A stretch of 56,696 nucleotides of DNA from Oscillospiraceae bacterium (GTDB taxonomy: Bacteria > Bacillota_A > Clostridia > Oscillospirales > Ruminococcaceae). Where the stretch lies: the NCBI GenBank assembly GCA_017829075.1, contig JAGAJA010000006.1:1-56696 (forward strand), in the 5' to 3' direction. The notes below the pieces were generated by a model. That model was not told where the DNA came from. It searched no databases and saw only the letters and a program-made list of their open reading frames with translations. The translations under genes and the position numbers were made by a program. Positions 43,301-51,575 of this stretch are shown in pieces. The first letter of the stretch is position 1, and every line of letters begins with the position of its first letter.

Positions 43301-43999
43301 ATCATATGTTGAAGAAACAAAATCAAACGCGCCGGTTGAGGTTTTCCATGTGATAGTCGCATTAAGATTTAACGTATCGTCCTCGGTTTTGATGAGCGCG
43401 GTGGAGGGCAGCGCACGGAGTATATCGCTGTCAGTTGCGTGGCAGGCAAGCGAAGGGGATAAGGTTATCTCCTGCTTTCCGGCAGGGATTGTTGTGGTCG
43501 GTATGAATTCAGCTTTTGTAGCGTTGGGCATACGGGTGGCGTCAAAGCTCATTTTTGCGACAGCCCAGTCATCGCCCTCAAACACGAAATCGAGATCCTT
43601 TAACGACGTTCCCTCGTGGTATTGCATTGAGAAGTCAGATGAAAAATTGTAATTGGACGTGTTGATACGGAATTTGATCTCAACGCGATATTTCTTATTA
43701 TATCCGGCATTTCCGGTGACAACAGTATCTGTTCCGTCCAGATACCAAGTTACCGTTTTCTCTAATATCTGACCGGTAGTAAGGTCGTTATCGGTTTTGG
43801 TATATTCAGATGAAGCGTCCCAGAACGCTGTTCCCGCAACCGGAGCCGCAGGCTTTTGCAGCAGGGTGATACTTCCGACAGCAGCCGCAAACGCGCTTCC
43901 TGCCGAATTAAAGATACCTCCAAGCGCAGATGGATCAGTAAGTGTGAACATCAGTGCAAAAGCGGTAACTACCGCAGCAATTCTTTGCTTAAGCTTCAT
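40307..43999 (-). CDS. Large secreted multi-domain protein with C-terminal type I dockerin
   Basis: A 1230-residue secreted protein. The signal peptide is about 1-40 (MKLKQRIAAVVTAFALMFTL, cleavage near AFA-AAV). Two related N-terminal units (about 45-275 and 375-590) each end in an Ig-like piece with YDP...QTFTLTGTV. Chitobiase C-terminal-like beta repeats (IYYT...YYIKA) occur once between them and three more times to about 900. An Ig-like domain (KLKVTYNDGRVESV) and a Gly/Ser/Thr/Asp linker follow, then an unclassified beta domain. The dockerin (about 1170-1230) has two Ca-binding loops, GDANNSTDIDVNDAAAIL and CDFNNDGFIDVFDASAIL. No catalytic domain is evident. It would dock on a cohesin scaffold or on the cell surface. 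Confidence 0.88.
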   Translation of the reverse strand: MKLKQRIAAVVTAFALMFTLTDPSALGGIFNSAGSAFAAAVGSITLLQKPAAPVAGTAFWDASSEYTKTDNDLTTGQILEKTVTWYLDGTDTVVTGNAGYNKKYRVEIKFRINTSNYNFSSDFSMQYHEGTSLKDLDFVFEGDDWAVAKMSFDATRMPNATKAEFIPTTTIPAGKQEITLSPSLACHATDSDILRALPSTALIKTEDDTLNLNATITWKTSTGAFDFVSSTYDPNDVEQQTFKIRGTVNVPSGSQVGNTTFFDYLYVNVTVLAADVLPKPTASTQEGEYNTGITVKLSSSEDIYYTISSNDKGADPQGGVETESNFKYNGGINLAGVVGSTKTYYIKAIAYNKNFRQSEVATFIYSITLEPSELTNIPTVHLDVDPPVGGKVLDTTAELSSDATDLERGGIAIISSVAWIGENVHGKADYNTRYSISIEITPKNMYAFFSTPDVYINGMEARSTTNSSGTLTITYTFTEKTEKLKSFKIVNPSTTVMAENGTSITNIGKLLPNMVEIEAPVGTLLEKEYPVAWDLSTSSPAYDPKMAEAQTFTLTGTVTMPDYIEYSHGQNTAKVTVYVGQAGMLTWPTASPADSAEGQRSFYEPVSVTLSSANANASIYYTIGTSSNISAPTVSGGKAYTSPIVLSGVPGEIVNYYIKAIATAAGMKDSPVNTFVYTVIIPKQTAETPTANYKTGNYQQSLEIALNTITVGAEIYYTTDPTAKKEAFKRYDGVFILEGQANSTKTYNVRCYAKDPAGLMNDSDIASFSYTITLPKNKALAPYTNYTPGVSYEKSIYLTLKSDTPNTEIYYTINSELDPEKGINGTKYTGKSISLLEKKNEVVVYTIRAYAKSLDANVDSSAVVTYKFTIGVDYGVKSIEIEQRPMKYSYYLGELLNLTGGKLKVTYNDGRVESVYMEDEMIEDFDSWVIGQQSVTVYYKGCSTKFNIVVRKRSDVTDSGGSTSDSGNTGGNGNKDDSTDTDTSITEGIDDSNEETVSLPTIEGSTAKGWSQLKLKIKAADIGSRIVIYLNGNTSVPADIINTAISKKATLQFVVNDWISWVVDAGKLKKTVSSVSVGVKCKDVYIPSVLIDSSGDSEVVRMHVYGENKVGAVLYVRTGCKEANHFVNLFRYNEESHKLDFSDTSKVTANTGLAMIQPTVGGDYVLMLDTKTRLPGDANNSTDIDVNDAAAILKMMVGMMQLDDTCDFNNDGFIDVFDASAILKSIVGLK

Positions 44000-44037
44000 A
44001 CCAATACCTCCAGATATACAATATAGTATATAGTATA

Positions 44038-44066
44038 ATTATATAATATTTCCCGCTTTTAGTCAA
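44038..44066 (-). promoter_or_regulatory. Promoter of the dockerin protein gene
   Basis: On the minus strand TTGACT (44061-44066), 17 bp and TATAAT (44038-44043). CTGGAGG precedes the start codon. Confidence 0.82.
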
Positions 44067-44108
44067 TAGTTTTGTGAATTTTTTCATCTTCATGGAAGAA
44101 AAAGCCAT

Positions 44109-44152
44109 AAAAAAACTGCCGGAATAATATGAATCTCATATTATATCGGCAG
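44109..44152 (-). terminator. Terminator of the RDAC-like gene
   Basis: CTGCCG/CGGCAG (44116-44121/44147-44152) with an inner ATAATATGA/TCATATTAT stem. On the minus strand it is followed by TTTTTTT. Confidence 0.8.
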
Positions 44153-44178
44153 CAAAAATCAAAAATTAAGCAATTGTT

Positions 44179-44412
44179 TCACTGCTGCGTATCCCCAACA
44201 GTGAAAACCAGTCCGTCCTCAGTGAATTCCGCTGAAAAGCCCCGCTCCGCGAAATACTCGCAGATGAACTCCCGCAGTGAGTCATTTCTCTCGTCCAGTG
44301 AAAAATACTGTCCGCCGCAGCCATCATGGAAATGCACATGATCTGGGAAATGCTCCGCACACGCAGCCTTTAGCTTCAAAACCTCGGAATAATCAAAAAC
44401 ATGAATGCTCAT
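44179..44412 (-). CDS. RDAC-like small protein
   Basis: A 77-residue protein with the pattern of small clostridial RDAC-family proteins: VLKLKAACAEHF, then HFHDGCGGQYFSL (HLRDACGGQ in relatives) and an alternating FICEYFAERGFSAEFTEDGLVF tail region. Cys and His in HDGCGG could bind a ligand or metal. No function is known to me. ATG 44412 follows AAGGAGAAGTGAA; the longer frame to 44490 has no such site. Transcribed alone, downstream of tRNA-Ser and its terminator. Confidence 0.7.
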   Translation of the reverse strand: MSIHVFDYSEVLKLKAACAEHFPDHVHFHDGCGGQYFSLDERNDSLREFICEYFAERGFSAEFTEDGLVFTVGDTQQ

Positions 44413-44523
44413 TTCACTTCTCCTTTTTCGCTCAGGAAACAGAAAAGCAGCCCCTGTCCGTGACTGCAACGGCATATTTATTCTATACAAAATAGATTTT
44501 ACGCGGTAGAAAACCTGAAGAAC

Positions 44524-44560
44524 AAAAATGCCTCAGCGCGCGAAAAAGCGCGTCGAGGCA
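44524..44560 (-). terminator. Terminator of tRNA-Ser
   Basis: On the minus strand TGCCTC and GAGGCA close a stem with inner CGCGC/GCGCG and a TTTTTC loop, followed by TTTTTG. It lies seven bases beyond the tRNA CCA end. Confidence 0.82.
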
Positions 44561-44566
44561 CTCGAC

Positions 44567-44657
44567 TGGCGGACAGGGAGGGATTCGAACCCTCGAACGG
44601 GTTTAATCGTTACACGATTTCCAATCGTGCGCCTTAGACCAGCTCAGCCACCTGTCC
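44567..44657 (-). tRNA. tRNA-Ser (GGA)
   Basis: A 91-nt class II tRNA. Acceptor is GGACAGG/CCTGTCC, the anticodon stem-loop is CACGATTGGAAATCGTG (anticodon GGA), and there is a long variable arm of about 18 nt, T loop GGTTCGAATCC, and encoded CCA. Confidence 0.95.
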
Positions 44658-44703
44658 AAATATCATATTGAGTTGTTTTATGTCGTTCTCAATCGACTTG
44701 TCT

Positions 44704-44732
44704 ATTATACCACACCTTTTTTATTTTGTCAA
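44704..44732 (-). promoter_or_regulatory. Promoter of tRNA-Ser
   Basis: On the minus strand TTGACA (44727-44732), 17 bp and TATAAT (44704-44709): a full consensus match. Confidence 0.88.
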
Positions 44733-44828
44733 GCACTTTTTCAAAAAAATCAGAAAATCTTTCAAAGTATTTAATCCAACAGGTCATAAAACAAGCGGAA
44801 AGGTATTGCTGCCTCCCCGCCTGCTGTT

Positions 44829-45014
44829 ATACTATTTCCTGTTCAACCTATAGACAAAGTCTATAGGTTGAACCAACCGCCATGGCGGTTGGAGCGGCGA
44901 AGCCGCAGGAAAGCCGTTCAATACTGATTCTGTCAAAACCAAAGGTTTTGACTAGCCGCCTTGCAGGCGGCTCACCTTATAGACTTTGTCTATAAGGTGA
45001 TTAAGAATTAGTAT
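44829..45014 (+). repeat. Structured intergenic repeat, family 2, copy b
   Basis: 186 bp with the same plan as 40124-40307. ATACTA/TAGTAT (44829-44834/45009-45014) are the ends. TTTCCT/AGGAAA (44835-44840/44907-44912) enclose a 14-bp stem with loop AAA (44842-44872), CCAACCGCC/GGCGGTTGG, and GCGGC-GAA-GCCGC. The linker GCCGTTCAATAC (44913-44924) is identical. GATTCT/AGAATT encloses GTCAAAACC/GGTTTTGAC (identical), AGCCGCC/GGCGGCT and a 12-bp stem (44973-44999). Most stems differ from copy a yet stay paired. No gene is seen in 44658-45039. Confidence 0.85.
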
Positions 45015-45039
45015 TATTTCTCAGAAATAAACGCCGGAA

Positions 45040-45465
45040 CTACTTTAAAGAGCCCTCCCCGCCCATAAGCTGGGTCAGCTCCTCTATCCGCTCTATCGGG
45101 AACGGCGGCTCGCAAAGCGGCTTCAGCGCAATGCTCATCAGCTTCATGGGGTTGTCGTCCGCAGCCGTCCTGTTTGAGGAAAGCTTCCCGCATCTGCGGC
45201 AGCGGTGTATTACCGCCCATTCTCCGCTTTTCCTCACCCAGACCGCCACTGCGTCCATTATCCCGCCGCAGTCAGATGCTCTGTCCCCCGGCTCGTTGTC
45301 AACGTGCATGCTCGCAAGGCAGTTGGGGCAGTGATTTCTGTGGTCGCTGCCCGCTCCCTGAGGAACTATCGTCCTTCCGCAGACCCGGCAGGTGAAAACC
45401 TCGTTGCAGGGGTGATTTCTGTAATAGCCGTTCTCGTATGCTTTTCGTTTATTTTCACGGTTCAT
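45040..45465 (-). CDS. RNHCP-domain zinc-ribbon protein
   Basis: A 141-residue protein matching the RNHCP domain: FTCRVCGRTIVPQG, the name motif RNHCPNC near 50, SMHVDNEPGDRASDCGG near 58, and IHRCRRCGKLSSNR near 95 followed by ADDNP. Four CxxC pairs suggest one or two zinc sites, probably for nucleic-acid binding. Function is not established. ATG 45465 follows GGAGGTACACA. Probably last gene after terD, although a hairpin separates them. Confidence 0.88.
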   Translation of the reverse strand: MNRENKRKAYENGYYRNHPCNEVFTCRVCGRTIVPQGAGSDHRNHCPNCLASMHVDNEPGDRASDCGGIMDAVAVWVRKSGEWAVIHRCRRCGKLSSNRTAADDNPMKLMSIALKPLCEPPFPIERIEELTQLMGGEGSLK

Positions 45466-45505
45466 TGTGTACCTCCATAATGTCAGAAAATAGGGATTAT
45501 CCAAC

Positions 45506-45538
45506 ACCGGGAGGCTGGTCGTACACTAACCTCCCGGT
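45506..45538 (-). terminator. Hairpin downstream of terD
   Basis: ACCGGGAGG (45506-45514) pairs with CCTCCCGGT (45530-45538) with a 15-base loop. The T-tract is weak, so termination before the RNHCP gene may be partial. Confidence 0.5.
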
Positions 45539-45597
45539 CAGCGTACACACTCCTTATTAAAGTTATTAGTCAAACAAATTCTCCTTAAAAATCAGTG

Positions 45598-46173
45598 TTA
45601 TACATTTACTCCAAAGCCGCGGCAGAGAGCCTCAAGTCCGCCCTGATAGCCCGCGCCTACCGCATTGAACTTCCACTCGCCGTTGTGACGGTAAAGCTCG
45701 CCGATTATCAGCGCGGTTTCAATGGAATAGTCCTCGGTGAGGTCGTAGCGCAGAAGCTCCTCGCCGGTGTCCGGATTGTAGATTCTGATGAACGCATTGC
45801 GCACCTGACCGAAATTCTGGTTGCGTACCGCCGCGTCATAGATAGTTACAGTGAAAGTGATCCTCGATATGTTCGCAGGAACTCTGGACAGGTCGATCTT
45901 GATGGTTTCGTCATCGCCCTCGCCAGCGCCGTCGCGGTTATCTCCGGTATGCTCCACAGAGCCGGAAGCGTGGGTTGCATTGCCATAGAATACGAAATCT
46001 CCGTCAGATGTTACCTTGCCGTTGTCGCCCAGCAGGAATACCTCCGCGTCAAGGTCGAACTGCGCGCCGCCGTCAAACATATTCACGTCCCAGCCAAGTC
46101 CCGCGTTGATCTTTGACAGACCGGGATTGCCCTTTGTAAGATCTACCTTCTGTCCCTTTACAAGATTAACCAT
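45598..46173 (-). CDS. TerD-family protein
   Basis: A 191-residue beta-sandwich protein of the TerD/CABP family, with [26 protein letters not shown] at the start, [11 protein letters not shown] near 40, GDFVFYGN near 60, [14 protein letters not shown] near 90 and [23 protein letters not shown] at the end. Acidic loops can bind calcium. Such proteins act in tellurite and phage-related stress modules, but no terB, terC or partner gene is nearby. It lies 58 bp after tsaB and may be co-transcribed or have its own promoter. Confidence 0.9.
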   Translation of the reverse strand: MVNLVKGQKVDLTKGNPGLSKINAGLGWDVNMFDGGAQFDLDAEVFLLGDNGKVTSDGDFVFYGNATHASGSVEHTGDNRDGAGEGDDETIKIDLSRVPANISRITFTVTIYDAAVRNQNFGQVRNAFIRIYNPDTGEELLRYDLTEDYSIETALIIGELYRHNGEWKFNAVGAGYQGGLEALCRGFGVNV

Positions 46174-46231
46174 AATGAATACCTCTCTTTCAAATTCAAA
46201 TATTCTTCGGAGTTACGCTCCGTTGGTTTCG

Positions 46232-46921
46232 TTATTCAGCGGACTTTCCCTCTCTTGCCAGACGCTCCCGCTCCGCCTGCGGAAGCCTGAGATAGCTCGG
46301 CATAAGCGCCGCCGGGTCGATAGTTTCTTTCCCGCGAGCCGCAAAGCAGACGCCGCTGCCCCTCTGCCAGCGCAGAGGATACGGCGCAAGCTCATACCGT
46401 CCGCCAAGCGCCTTGTACGCAAGCTCCGCGCCGTCTCCGGCGAGAATTACCCTGCCGGATAGCTGCGAAAGCTCCTTTTCAAGCTCCGTCAGCAGGATAG
46501 CGCGGTCGTCGCAAAGCCGGGTGATCACTCCGCCCTCGCTGCTGAACACTGCGTTGTAAACCTGCCCGCAGCGGGCGTCCATGCAGCAGACTATTCTCCC
46601 GTCAATGCCGGAAAAATTGTAGGCTATCGCCTCCAGCGAGGACACCGGAACGCACCTTTTTCCCGCGCCGTAGCACATTCCCTTGACGGTGGAGATACCT
46701 ATGCGAAGCCCGGTGAACGACCCCGGTCCTACCGTAACCGCCGCTGCGTCCACCTCCGCAAGGGTTACTCCTGCGCATTTCAGCATTCCCTCTATCATCG
46801 GGAGCAGCGTCTGGGAGTGGGTGTGCTTTGTGTTGAGGAACTGCTCGGCGATTATCCTGCCGCTGTCGTCCATAAGCGCGCAGCCCGCCGATATCGCGGA
46901 GCTGTCTATTCCTAAAATCAT
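46232..46921 (-). CDS. tsaB: tRNA threonylcarbamoyladenosine biosynthesis protein TsaB
   Basis: A 229-residue ASKHA-fold pseudo-enzyme that scaffolds TsaD for t6A37 formation. It shows MILGIDSSAISAGCALMDD, HSQTLLPMIEGML near 40 and VTVGPGSFTGLRIGISTVKGM near 63. Gene order tsaE then tsaB on one transcript is the common arrangement. TsaC and TsaD are not in the window. Confidence 0.92.
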   Translation of the reverse strand: MILGIDSSAISAGCALMDDSGRIIAEQFLNTKHTHSQTLLPMIEGMLKCAGVTLAEVDAAAVTVGPGSFTGLRIGISTVKGMCYGAGKRCVPVSSLEAIAYNFSGIDGRIVCCMDARCGQVYNAVFSSEGGVITRLCDDRAILLTELEKELSQLSGRVILAGDGAELAYKALGGRYELAPYPLRWQRGSGVCFAARGKETIDPAALMPSYLRLPQAERERLAREGKSAE

Positions 46922-46973
46922 CAGATCACTTCTTTTCGATGTAATTCAGTCAGAGCCGTATTCCAAGCCGTCG

Positions 46974-47627
46974 TCAGATATACTCTCCGGTTTCCAGCTC
47001 GTTCCAGTAGGGCTTCAAGCCCTTGCTTTCCATGTAGCTGGCGAAGGTCCGGGAGTTATCCGCGCTTATCCGCGGTTCAGTCCAGAGTGCCTCGCATTCC
47101 TCGCAGACGCTTACCTGCTCGCCGGTCTGCCTTATCCTAGCCCGCAGCAGTTCCGCGCCGGCGCATATCGGGCAGATTATATTCCCGCTCAGGAGAATGC
47201 GCCGCTCGGTTTCGCCGGACTTCTCTATCCGGATATTGATTACCCGGTGGGAACTGTCCTGCGCCAGCTCCTGCTCCAGACCGGGGATATTCTCGCTCCA
47301 TTCCGCGGCGATTATCCCGCCCCGGTCAAGGTAATCAAAGAACCCCACGGCATACAGGTCATCGTAGCTGTCGATGCGGTACAGGTCGAAGTGAAACAGC
47401 GGTATTCTCCCCTGCGGGTACTCGTTCACCAGCGCAAAGGTAGGGCTTGTCACCGGGTCGGTTATTCCCAGCGACAGGGCAATGCCTTTTGTGAGGGTAG
47501 TCTTGCCCGCGCCCATATCGCCCTCATAGAGGATAATATCCCCCGCTCGCAGTCCCGAAGCTATCTCGGCGGCGATCTGCGCCGTTTCCTCCGGACTGCG
47601 GGAGATGTATTCCCGATACTCTTTCAT
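46974..47627 (-). CDS. tsaE: TsaE ATPase with an extra C-terminal zinc-ribbon domain
   Basis: A 217-residue protein. Residues 1-150 are a normal TsaE: Walker A GDMGAGKTTLTKG near 37, TSPTFALVNEY near 60, FHFDLYRI near 79 and EWSENI near 108. It drives the TsaBDE cycle in t6A synthesis. Residues about 150-217 are additional: CPIC and CEEC pairs about 20 residues apart form a zinc ribbon, then YMESKGLKPYWNELE. Usual TsaE ends near 150. The tail resembles small free-standing clostridial zinc-ribbon proteins, so a gene fusion is likely. ATG overlaps the fhs stop by one base. Confidence 0.88.
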   Translation of the reverse strand: MKEYREYISRSPEETAQIAAEIASGLRAGDIILYEGDMGAGKTTLTKGIALSLGITDPVTSPTFALVNEYPQGRIPLFHFDLYRIDSYDDLYAVGFFDYLDRGGIIAAEWSENIPGLEQELAQDSSHRVINIRIEKSGETERRILLSGNIICPICAGAELLRARIRQTGEQVSVCEECEALWTEPRISADNSRTFASYMESKGLKPYWNELETGEYI

Positions 47628-49297
47628 CAGAACAGACCTGTGATCTTTCCGTCCGCGTCAACGTCGATATTGTCCGCAGCGGGTACTTTAGGCAGTCCCG
47701 GCATAGTCATAACGTCCCCGGTGTAAACTACCACAAATCCCGCGCCCGCGGAGGCTCTGACGTCGCTTACGGTGATGTTGAAGCCCTCCGGCTTGCCGAG
47801 CTTGGTCGGGTCGTCGGACAGAGAATACTGCGTCTTTGCAACGCACACCGGAACTCTGTCCAGTCCGAGGCTCTCTATCTCCTTTATCGCCTTGTCCGCC
47901 TTTGCGGTGTAGGTAACTCCGTCTGCGCGGTAGATCTCCTTTGCGATGATATCCAGCTTCTCCTTGATAGAAAGCTTCTCGTCATACAGCGGCTTGTAGT
48001 CGCTCTTGGTGCTTTCGATAGTTTCAGCCACAGCGTTTGCAAGCTCAATACCGCCCTCGCCGCCCTTTAAGAATACGTCGGAGAAAGCAACCTTTGCGCC
48101 CATCTTCTCGCAGAATTCCCGTACAACCGCGATCTCCGCATCAGTGTCGGTGTAGAAATGATTGATAGCCACCACTACCGGAACGCCGAACTTCCTCAGA
48201 TTTTCGATATGAACTCCGAGGTTTACGATACCTTTCTTCAGAGCCTCAACGTTCTCCTTAGTGAGGTCGGGCTTTGCCACGCCGCCGTTGTATTTCAGAG
48301 CGCGGATAGTTGCCACCAGCACGGTGCAGTCCGGCTTGAGTCCTGCGAACCGGCACTTGATGTCGAAGAACTTCTCCGCGCCGAGGTCAGAGCCGAAGCC
48401 CGCTTCTGTAATAGTGTAGTCGCTCAGCTTCATTGCAAGCTTTGTCGCTCTCACGGAGTTGCAGCCGTGGGCGATATTTGCGAACGGGCCGCCGTGGATT
48501 ATCGCAGGGTTGCCCTCAAGGGTCTGTACAAGGTTCGGGTTGATCGCGTCCTTTAACAGAGCGGTCATTGCGCCCACTGCCTTGAGATCCCTTGCAAATA
48601 CAGGCTCTCCGGAATAGGTGTACGCAACCAGTATATTGCCCAGTCTGCGCTTTAAGTCCTCAAGGTCGGAGGCAAGGCACAGCACCGCCATAATTTCGCT
48701 TGCAACGGTGATCTGGAAGTGATCCTCTCTGGGAATTCCGTTCACCTTGCCGCCCATGCCGATAATGCAGTTGCGCAGCGCACGGTCGTTCATGTCAAGG
48801 CAGCGCTTGAAAAGAATTCTGCGAACGTCGATACCGAGGGCATTTCCCTGCTGAATGTGATTGTCCATGAGCGCGGCAAGCAGGTTGTTTGCGGCGGTGA
48901 TAGCGTGCATATCCCCGGTGAAGTGAAGGTTGATGTCCTCCATAGGAACTACCTGAGAATATCCGCCACCAGCAGCTCCTCCCTTGATGCCGAACACCGG
49001 ACCTAACGACGGCTCGCGCAGCGCCAGGATAGCCTTGCGCCCGGTCTTGTTCATGGCTTCGCAAAGACCGACAGAGGTAGTAGTCTTTCCCTCTCCGGCA
49101 GGGGTGGGATTGATCGCGGTCACAAGGATCAGCTTTCCGTCCGGCTTGTCCGCAAGCCTGTCAAACAGCTTCTGGGACAGCTTCGCCTTGTAGTGTCCGT
49201 AGGGCTCAAGCTCCTCCTCGGAAATGCCGAGATTTGCGGCGATCTCCGTGATCTTCTTCATCTTCGTCTGCTGTGCGATCTCAATGTCTGTAAGCAT
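47627..49297 (-). CDS. fhs: Formate-tetrahydrofolate ligase
   Basis: A 556-residue enzyme that makes 10-formyl-THF from formate, THF and ATP, supplying one-carbon units and serving the methyl branch of acetogenesis where present. Motifs are the P-loop-like [15 protein letters not shown] near 65, [20 protein letters not shown] near 97 and later [13 protein letters not shown] near 300. GGAGGTAAAAAAAT precedes the ATG. Lies between parC and tsaE in one direction. Confidence 0.95.
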   Translation of the reverse strand: MLTDIEIAQQTKMKKITEIAANLGISEEELEPYGHYKAKLSQKLFDRLADKPDGKLILVTAINPTPAGEGKTTTSVGLCEAMNKTGRKAILALREPSLGPVFGIKGGAAGGGYSQVVPMEDINLHFTGDMHAITAANNLLAALMDNHIQQGNALGIDVRRILFKRCLDMNDRALRNCIIGMGGKVNGIPREDHFQITVASEIMAVLCLASDLEDLKRRLGNILVAYTYSGEPVFARDLKAVGAMTALLKDAINPNLVQTLEGNPAIIHGGPFANIAHGCNSVRATKLAMKLSDYTITEAGFGSDLGAEKFFDIKCRFAGLKPDCTVLVATIRALKYNGGVAKPDLTKENVEALKKGIVNLGVHIENLRKFGVPVVVAINHFYTDTDAEIAVVREFCEKMGAKVAFSDVFLKGGEGGIELANAVAETIESTKSDYKPLYDEKLSIKEKLDIIAKEIYRADGVTYTAKADKAIKEIESLGLDRVPVCVAKTQYSLSDDPTKLGKPEGFNITVSDVRASAGAGFVVVYTGDVMTMPGLPKVPAADNIDVDADGKITGLF

Positions 49298-49319
49298 ATT
49301 TTTTTACCTCCGTAATCTA

Positions 49320-51554
49320 TTAAATCAGCCTCATCTGATCTATGTCCTGATCCGTTGCAGTTCCCGCAGAGGGGATAGATTTTATCCTGAGCGCTTCTAT
49401 GTCCTTTACGCCGCTTTCCTCCGCAAGATAAGCCCCGGCAAGCTCCGCCCTTGTGAGCCGCATTACCTGAACTCCCTGAGTATCCCTTGTGGTCTTAGGC
49501 AGCACCAGCGCGGTATTGAAGGTCAGCGCCTTTCCCGCCGAGGATTTCAGCACGAAATCCGCTTCGCCCTTTATAACGAACATAGCCACAAGCTCCGACA
49601 GGTCGGAATAGGCATTGCCCAGCTTCCTGCGCTTTGTCTTGGTCTCAAAGCTGGAGAGCGGCACCTTTGCGCACTTTCCGTTCTTGAAGAAGATCACCAG
49701 CGTTTCGCTGTAATCCTCCGTCACTGCCATGAACACTATGCTCTCTCCGTCGTCAAAGCCGAGCTTCGCCGGTACATAGTCGCCCATCGCGCTCGCCTTT
49801 GTTTCGTCAAAGTCAGTGCAGCGGGACTTGTACACCTGATATTTGTCGGTGAAGAACAGCAGCTCCGCGCCGCCGTTCACTTCTCCGGAATAGATGATCT
49901 CGTCGTTTTCCTTCAGCTTATGCTGATTGCTCATGCGCAGCGACTGGGGAGTGATCTTCTTGAAATAGCCCTCTCTGGTGAGGAATATATTCACGTTTGG
50001 CAGATTTACCGGTTCCTCGGTTTCCGCTGACTGCTCCTCCACGTCATAGAGGAACATTGTGCGGCGGGGCTGACCGTACTTCTTCGAGATATCCCTGAGC
50101 TCCTCGATGATCAGCTTGTTGACCCGCGCTTCGCTTCCGAGGATCTCCTCCATGTCGGCGATGTCCTTTTCAAGCTGCTCTGTCTCCTCAGTTCTTTTCA
50201 GGATATATTCCCGGTTGATGTGCCGCAGCTTTATTTCCGCGACATATTCCGCCTGCGGCTCGTCAATTCCGAAGCCGATCATCAGGTTCGGAACTACCTC
50301 CGATTCCTCGTCGGTTTCCCGGATAAGCTTTATCGCGTAATCAATGTCCAGCAGTATCTTTTTCAGTCCGTACAGCAGGTGCAGCTTTTCCTTTTTCTTC
50401 TGCATATCAAAGGAAACACGCCGCTTTACGCAGTTTCTGCGGAACGCCGTCCACTCGTTCAGTATCTCATACACTCCCATAACCCTCGGAGTGCCGTCGA
50501 TAAGCACGTTGAAATTGCAGTTGAAGTTGTCCTGCAAGGGCGTCAGCCGGAACAGCTTGTTCATCACTGCGTCCGGGTCTTGTCCCTTTTTCAGGTCGAA
50601 CGCAAGCCGCAGACCGGACAGGTCTGTTTCGTCCCGCACATCAGATATCTCCCGCAGCTTGTTGTCCTTGACAAGCTCCACAACCTTGTCGATAATGGCT
50701 TCAACGGTGGTCGTGGGAGGTATCTGAGTGACCTCTATACAGCGGGCGTCCGGGTCGTAATTATACACCGCCCTGACCTTTACCGCGCCCATTCCGGTGC
50801 GGTAGATCTTCTCCATTTCCGCTTCGTCATAGACGATATAGCCGCCGCCGGGGAAATCCGGGCCTTTCAGCGTGGAGAGCGCGTTGTGCTCCGGGTCTTT
50901 CATCAGAGCGATAGTGGTTTCGCATATCTCGCTCAGATTAAAGGAGCAGATATTGCTCGCCATTGACACCGCAAGTCCGAAGTTGCTGTTCACCAGCACC
51001 GACGGAAATCTCACCGGGAAAAGGCTGGGTTCAAGCATGGTGTTGTCGTAGTTCGGCACCATGTCCACCGCGTCCTTGTCAATCTCCGCGAAAAGCTCCG
51101 CGCTTATCGGCTCAAGCTTCGCCTCGGTGTATCGGGAAGCCGCATAAGCCATATCTCTCGAATACGCCTTGCCGAAGTTGCCCTTGCTGTCAACATATGG
51201 GTGCAGCAGAGCCTCGTTTCCTCTCGCAAGACGAACCATTGTTTCATAAATCGCCGCATCGCCGTGGGGATTCAGCCGCATCGTCTGACCCACGATATTC
51301 GCGGACTTTGTGCGCCCGCCGGTCAGAAGTCCCATTTTATACATTGTATAAAGCAGCTTGCGGTGAGAGGGCTTGAAGCCGTCTATCTCCGGCAGCGCGC
51401 GGCTGACGATAACGCTCATCGCATAGGGCATATAGTTTTCTTCAAGGGTGCTTACAATGTCCTTTTCCGCGACAATTCCGCTGCCCTCGATATACGCTTC
51501 ATTCATCGCCGGACTGAGCTTCTTCGGCGGTTTCTTTGGGGTATTTTTCTTCAA
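49320..51554 (-). CDS. parC: Type II topoisomerase subunit A (ParC/GyrA-like)
   Basis: A 744-residue breakage-reunion subunit, shorter than GyrA. It shows YAMSVIVSRALPEIDGFKPSHRK near 42 (the usual R-P is replaced by F-K before the helix), GQTMRLNPHGDAAIYETMVRL near 88, the active-site Tyr in AYAASRYTEAKL near 135, and a C-terminal beta-pinwheel from about 500. With the subunit encoded upstream it forms a topoisomerase IV-like enzyme. TTG 51554 is the likely start, with AAAAGGAGC upstream. The sequence looks like a divergent clostridial topo IV type. Confidence 0.85.
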   Translation of the reverse strand: MKKNTPKKPPKKLSPAMNEAYIEGSGIVAEKDIVSTLEENYMPYAMSVIVSRALPEIDGFKPSHRKLLYTMYKMGLLTGGRTKSANIVGQTMRLNPHGDAAIYETMVRLARGNEALLHPYVDSKGNFGKAYSRDMAYAASRYTEAKLEPISAELFAEIDKDAVDMVPNYDNTMLEPSLFPVRFPSVLVNSNFGLAVSMASNICSFNLSEICETTIALMKDPEHNALSTLKGPDFPGGGYIVYDEAEMEKIYRTGMGAVKVRAVYNYDPDARCIEVTQIPPTTTVEAIIDKVVELVKDNKLREISDVRDETDLSGLRLAFDLKKGQDPDAVMNKLFRLTPLQDNFNCNFNVLIDGTPRVMGVYEILNEWTAFRRNCVKRRVSFDMQKKKEKLHLLYGLKKILLDIDYAIKLIRETDEESEVVPNLMIGFGIDEPQAEYVAEIKLRHINREYILKRTEETEQLEKDIADMEEILGSEARVNKLIIEELRDISKKYGQPRRTMFLYDVEEQSAETEEPVNLPNVNIFLTREGYFKKITPQSLRMSNQHKLKENDEIIYSGEVNGGAELLFFTDKYQVYKSRCTDFDETKASAMGDYVPAKLGFDDGESIVFMAVTEDYSETLVIFFKNGKCAKVPLSSFETKTKRRKLGNAYSDLSELVAMFVIKGEADFVLKSSAGKALTFNTALVLPKTTRDTQGVQVMRLTRAELAGAYLAEESGVKDIEALRIKSIPSAGTATDQDIDQMRLI

Positions 51555-51575
51555 AGGTAACTGCTCCTTTTCCTG

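Noticed and set aside
44668..44853. 61-codon frame on the plus strand
   Set aside because: It runs through the tRNA-Ser promoter and AT-rich spacer, has no RBS and no recognisable protein features.
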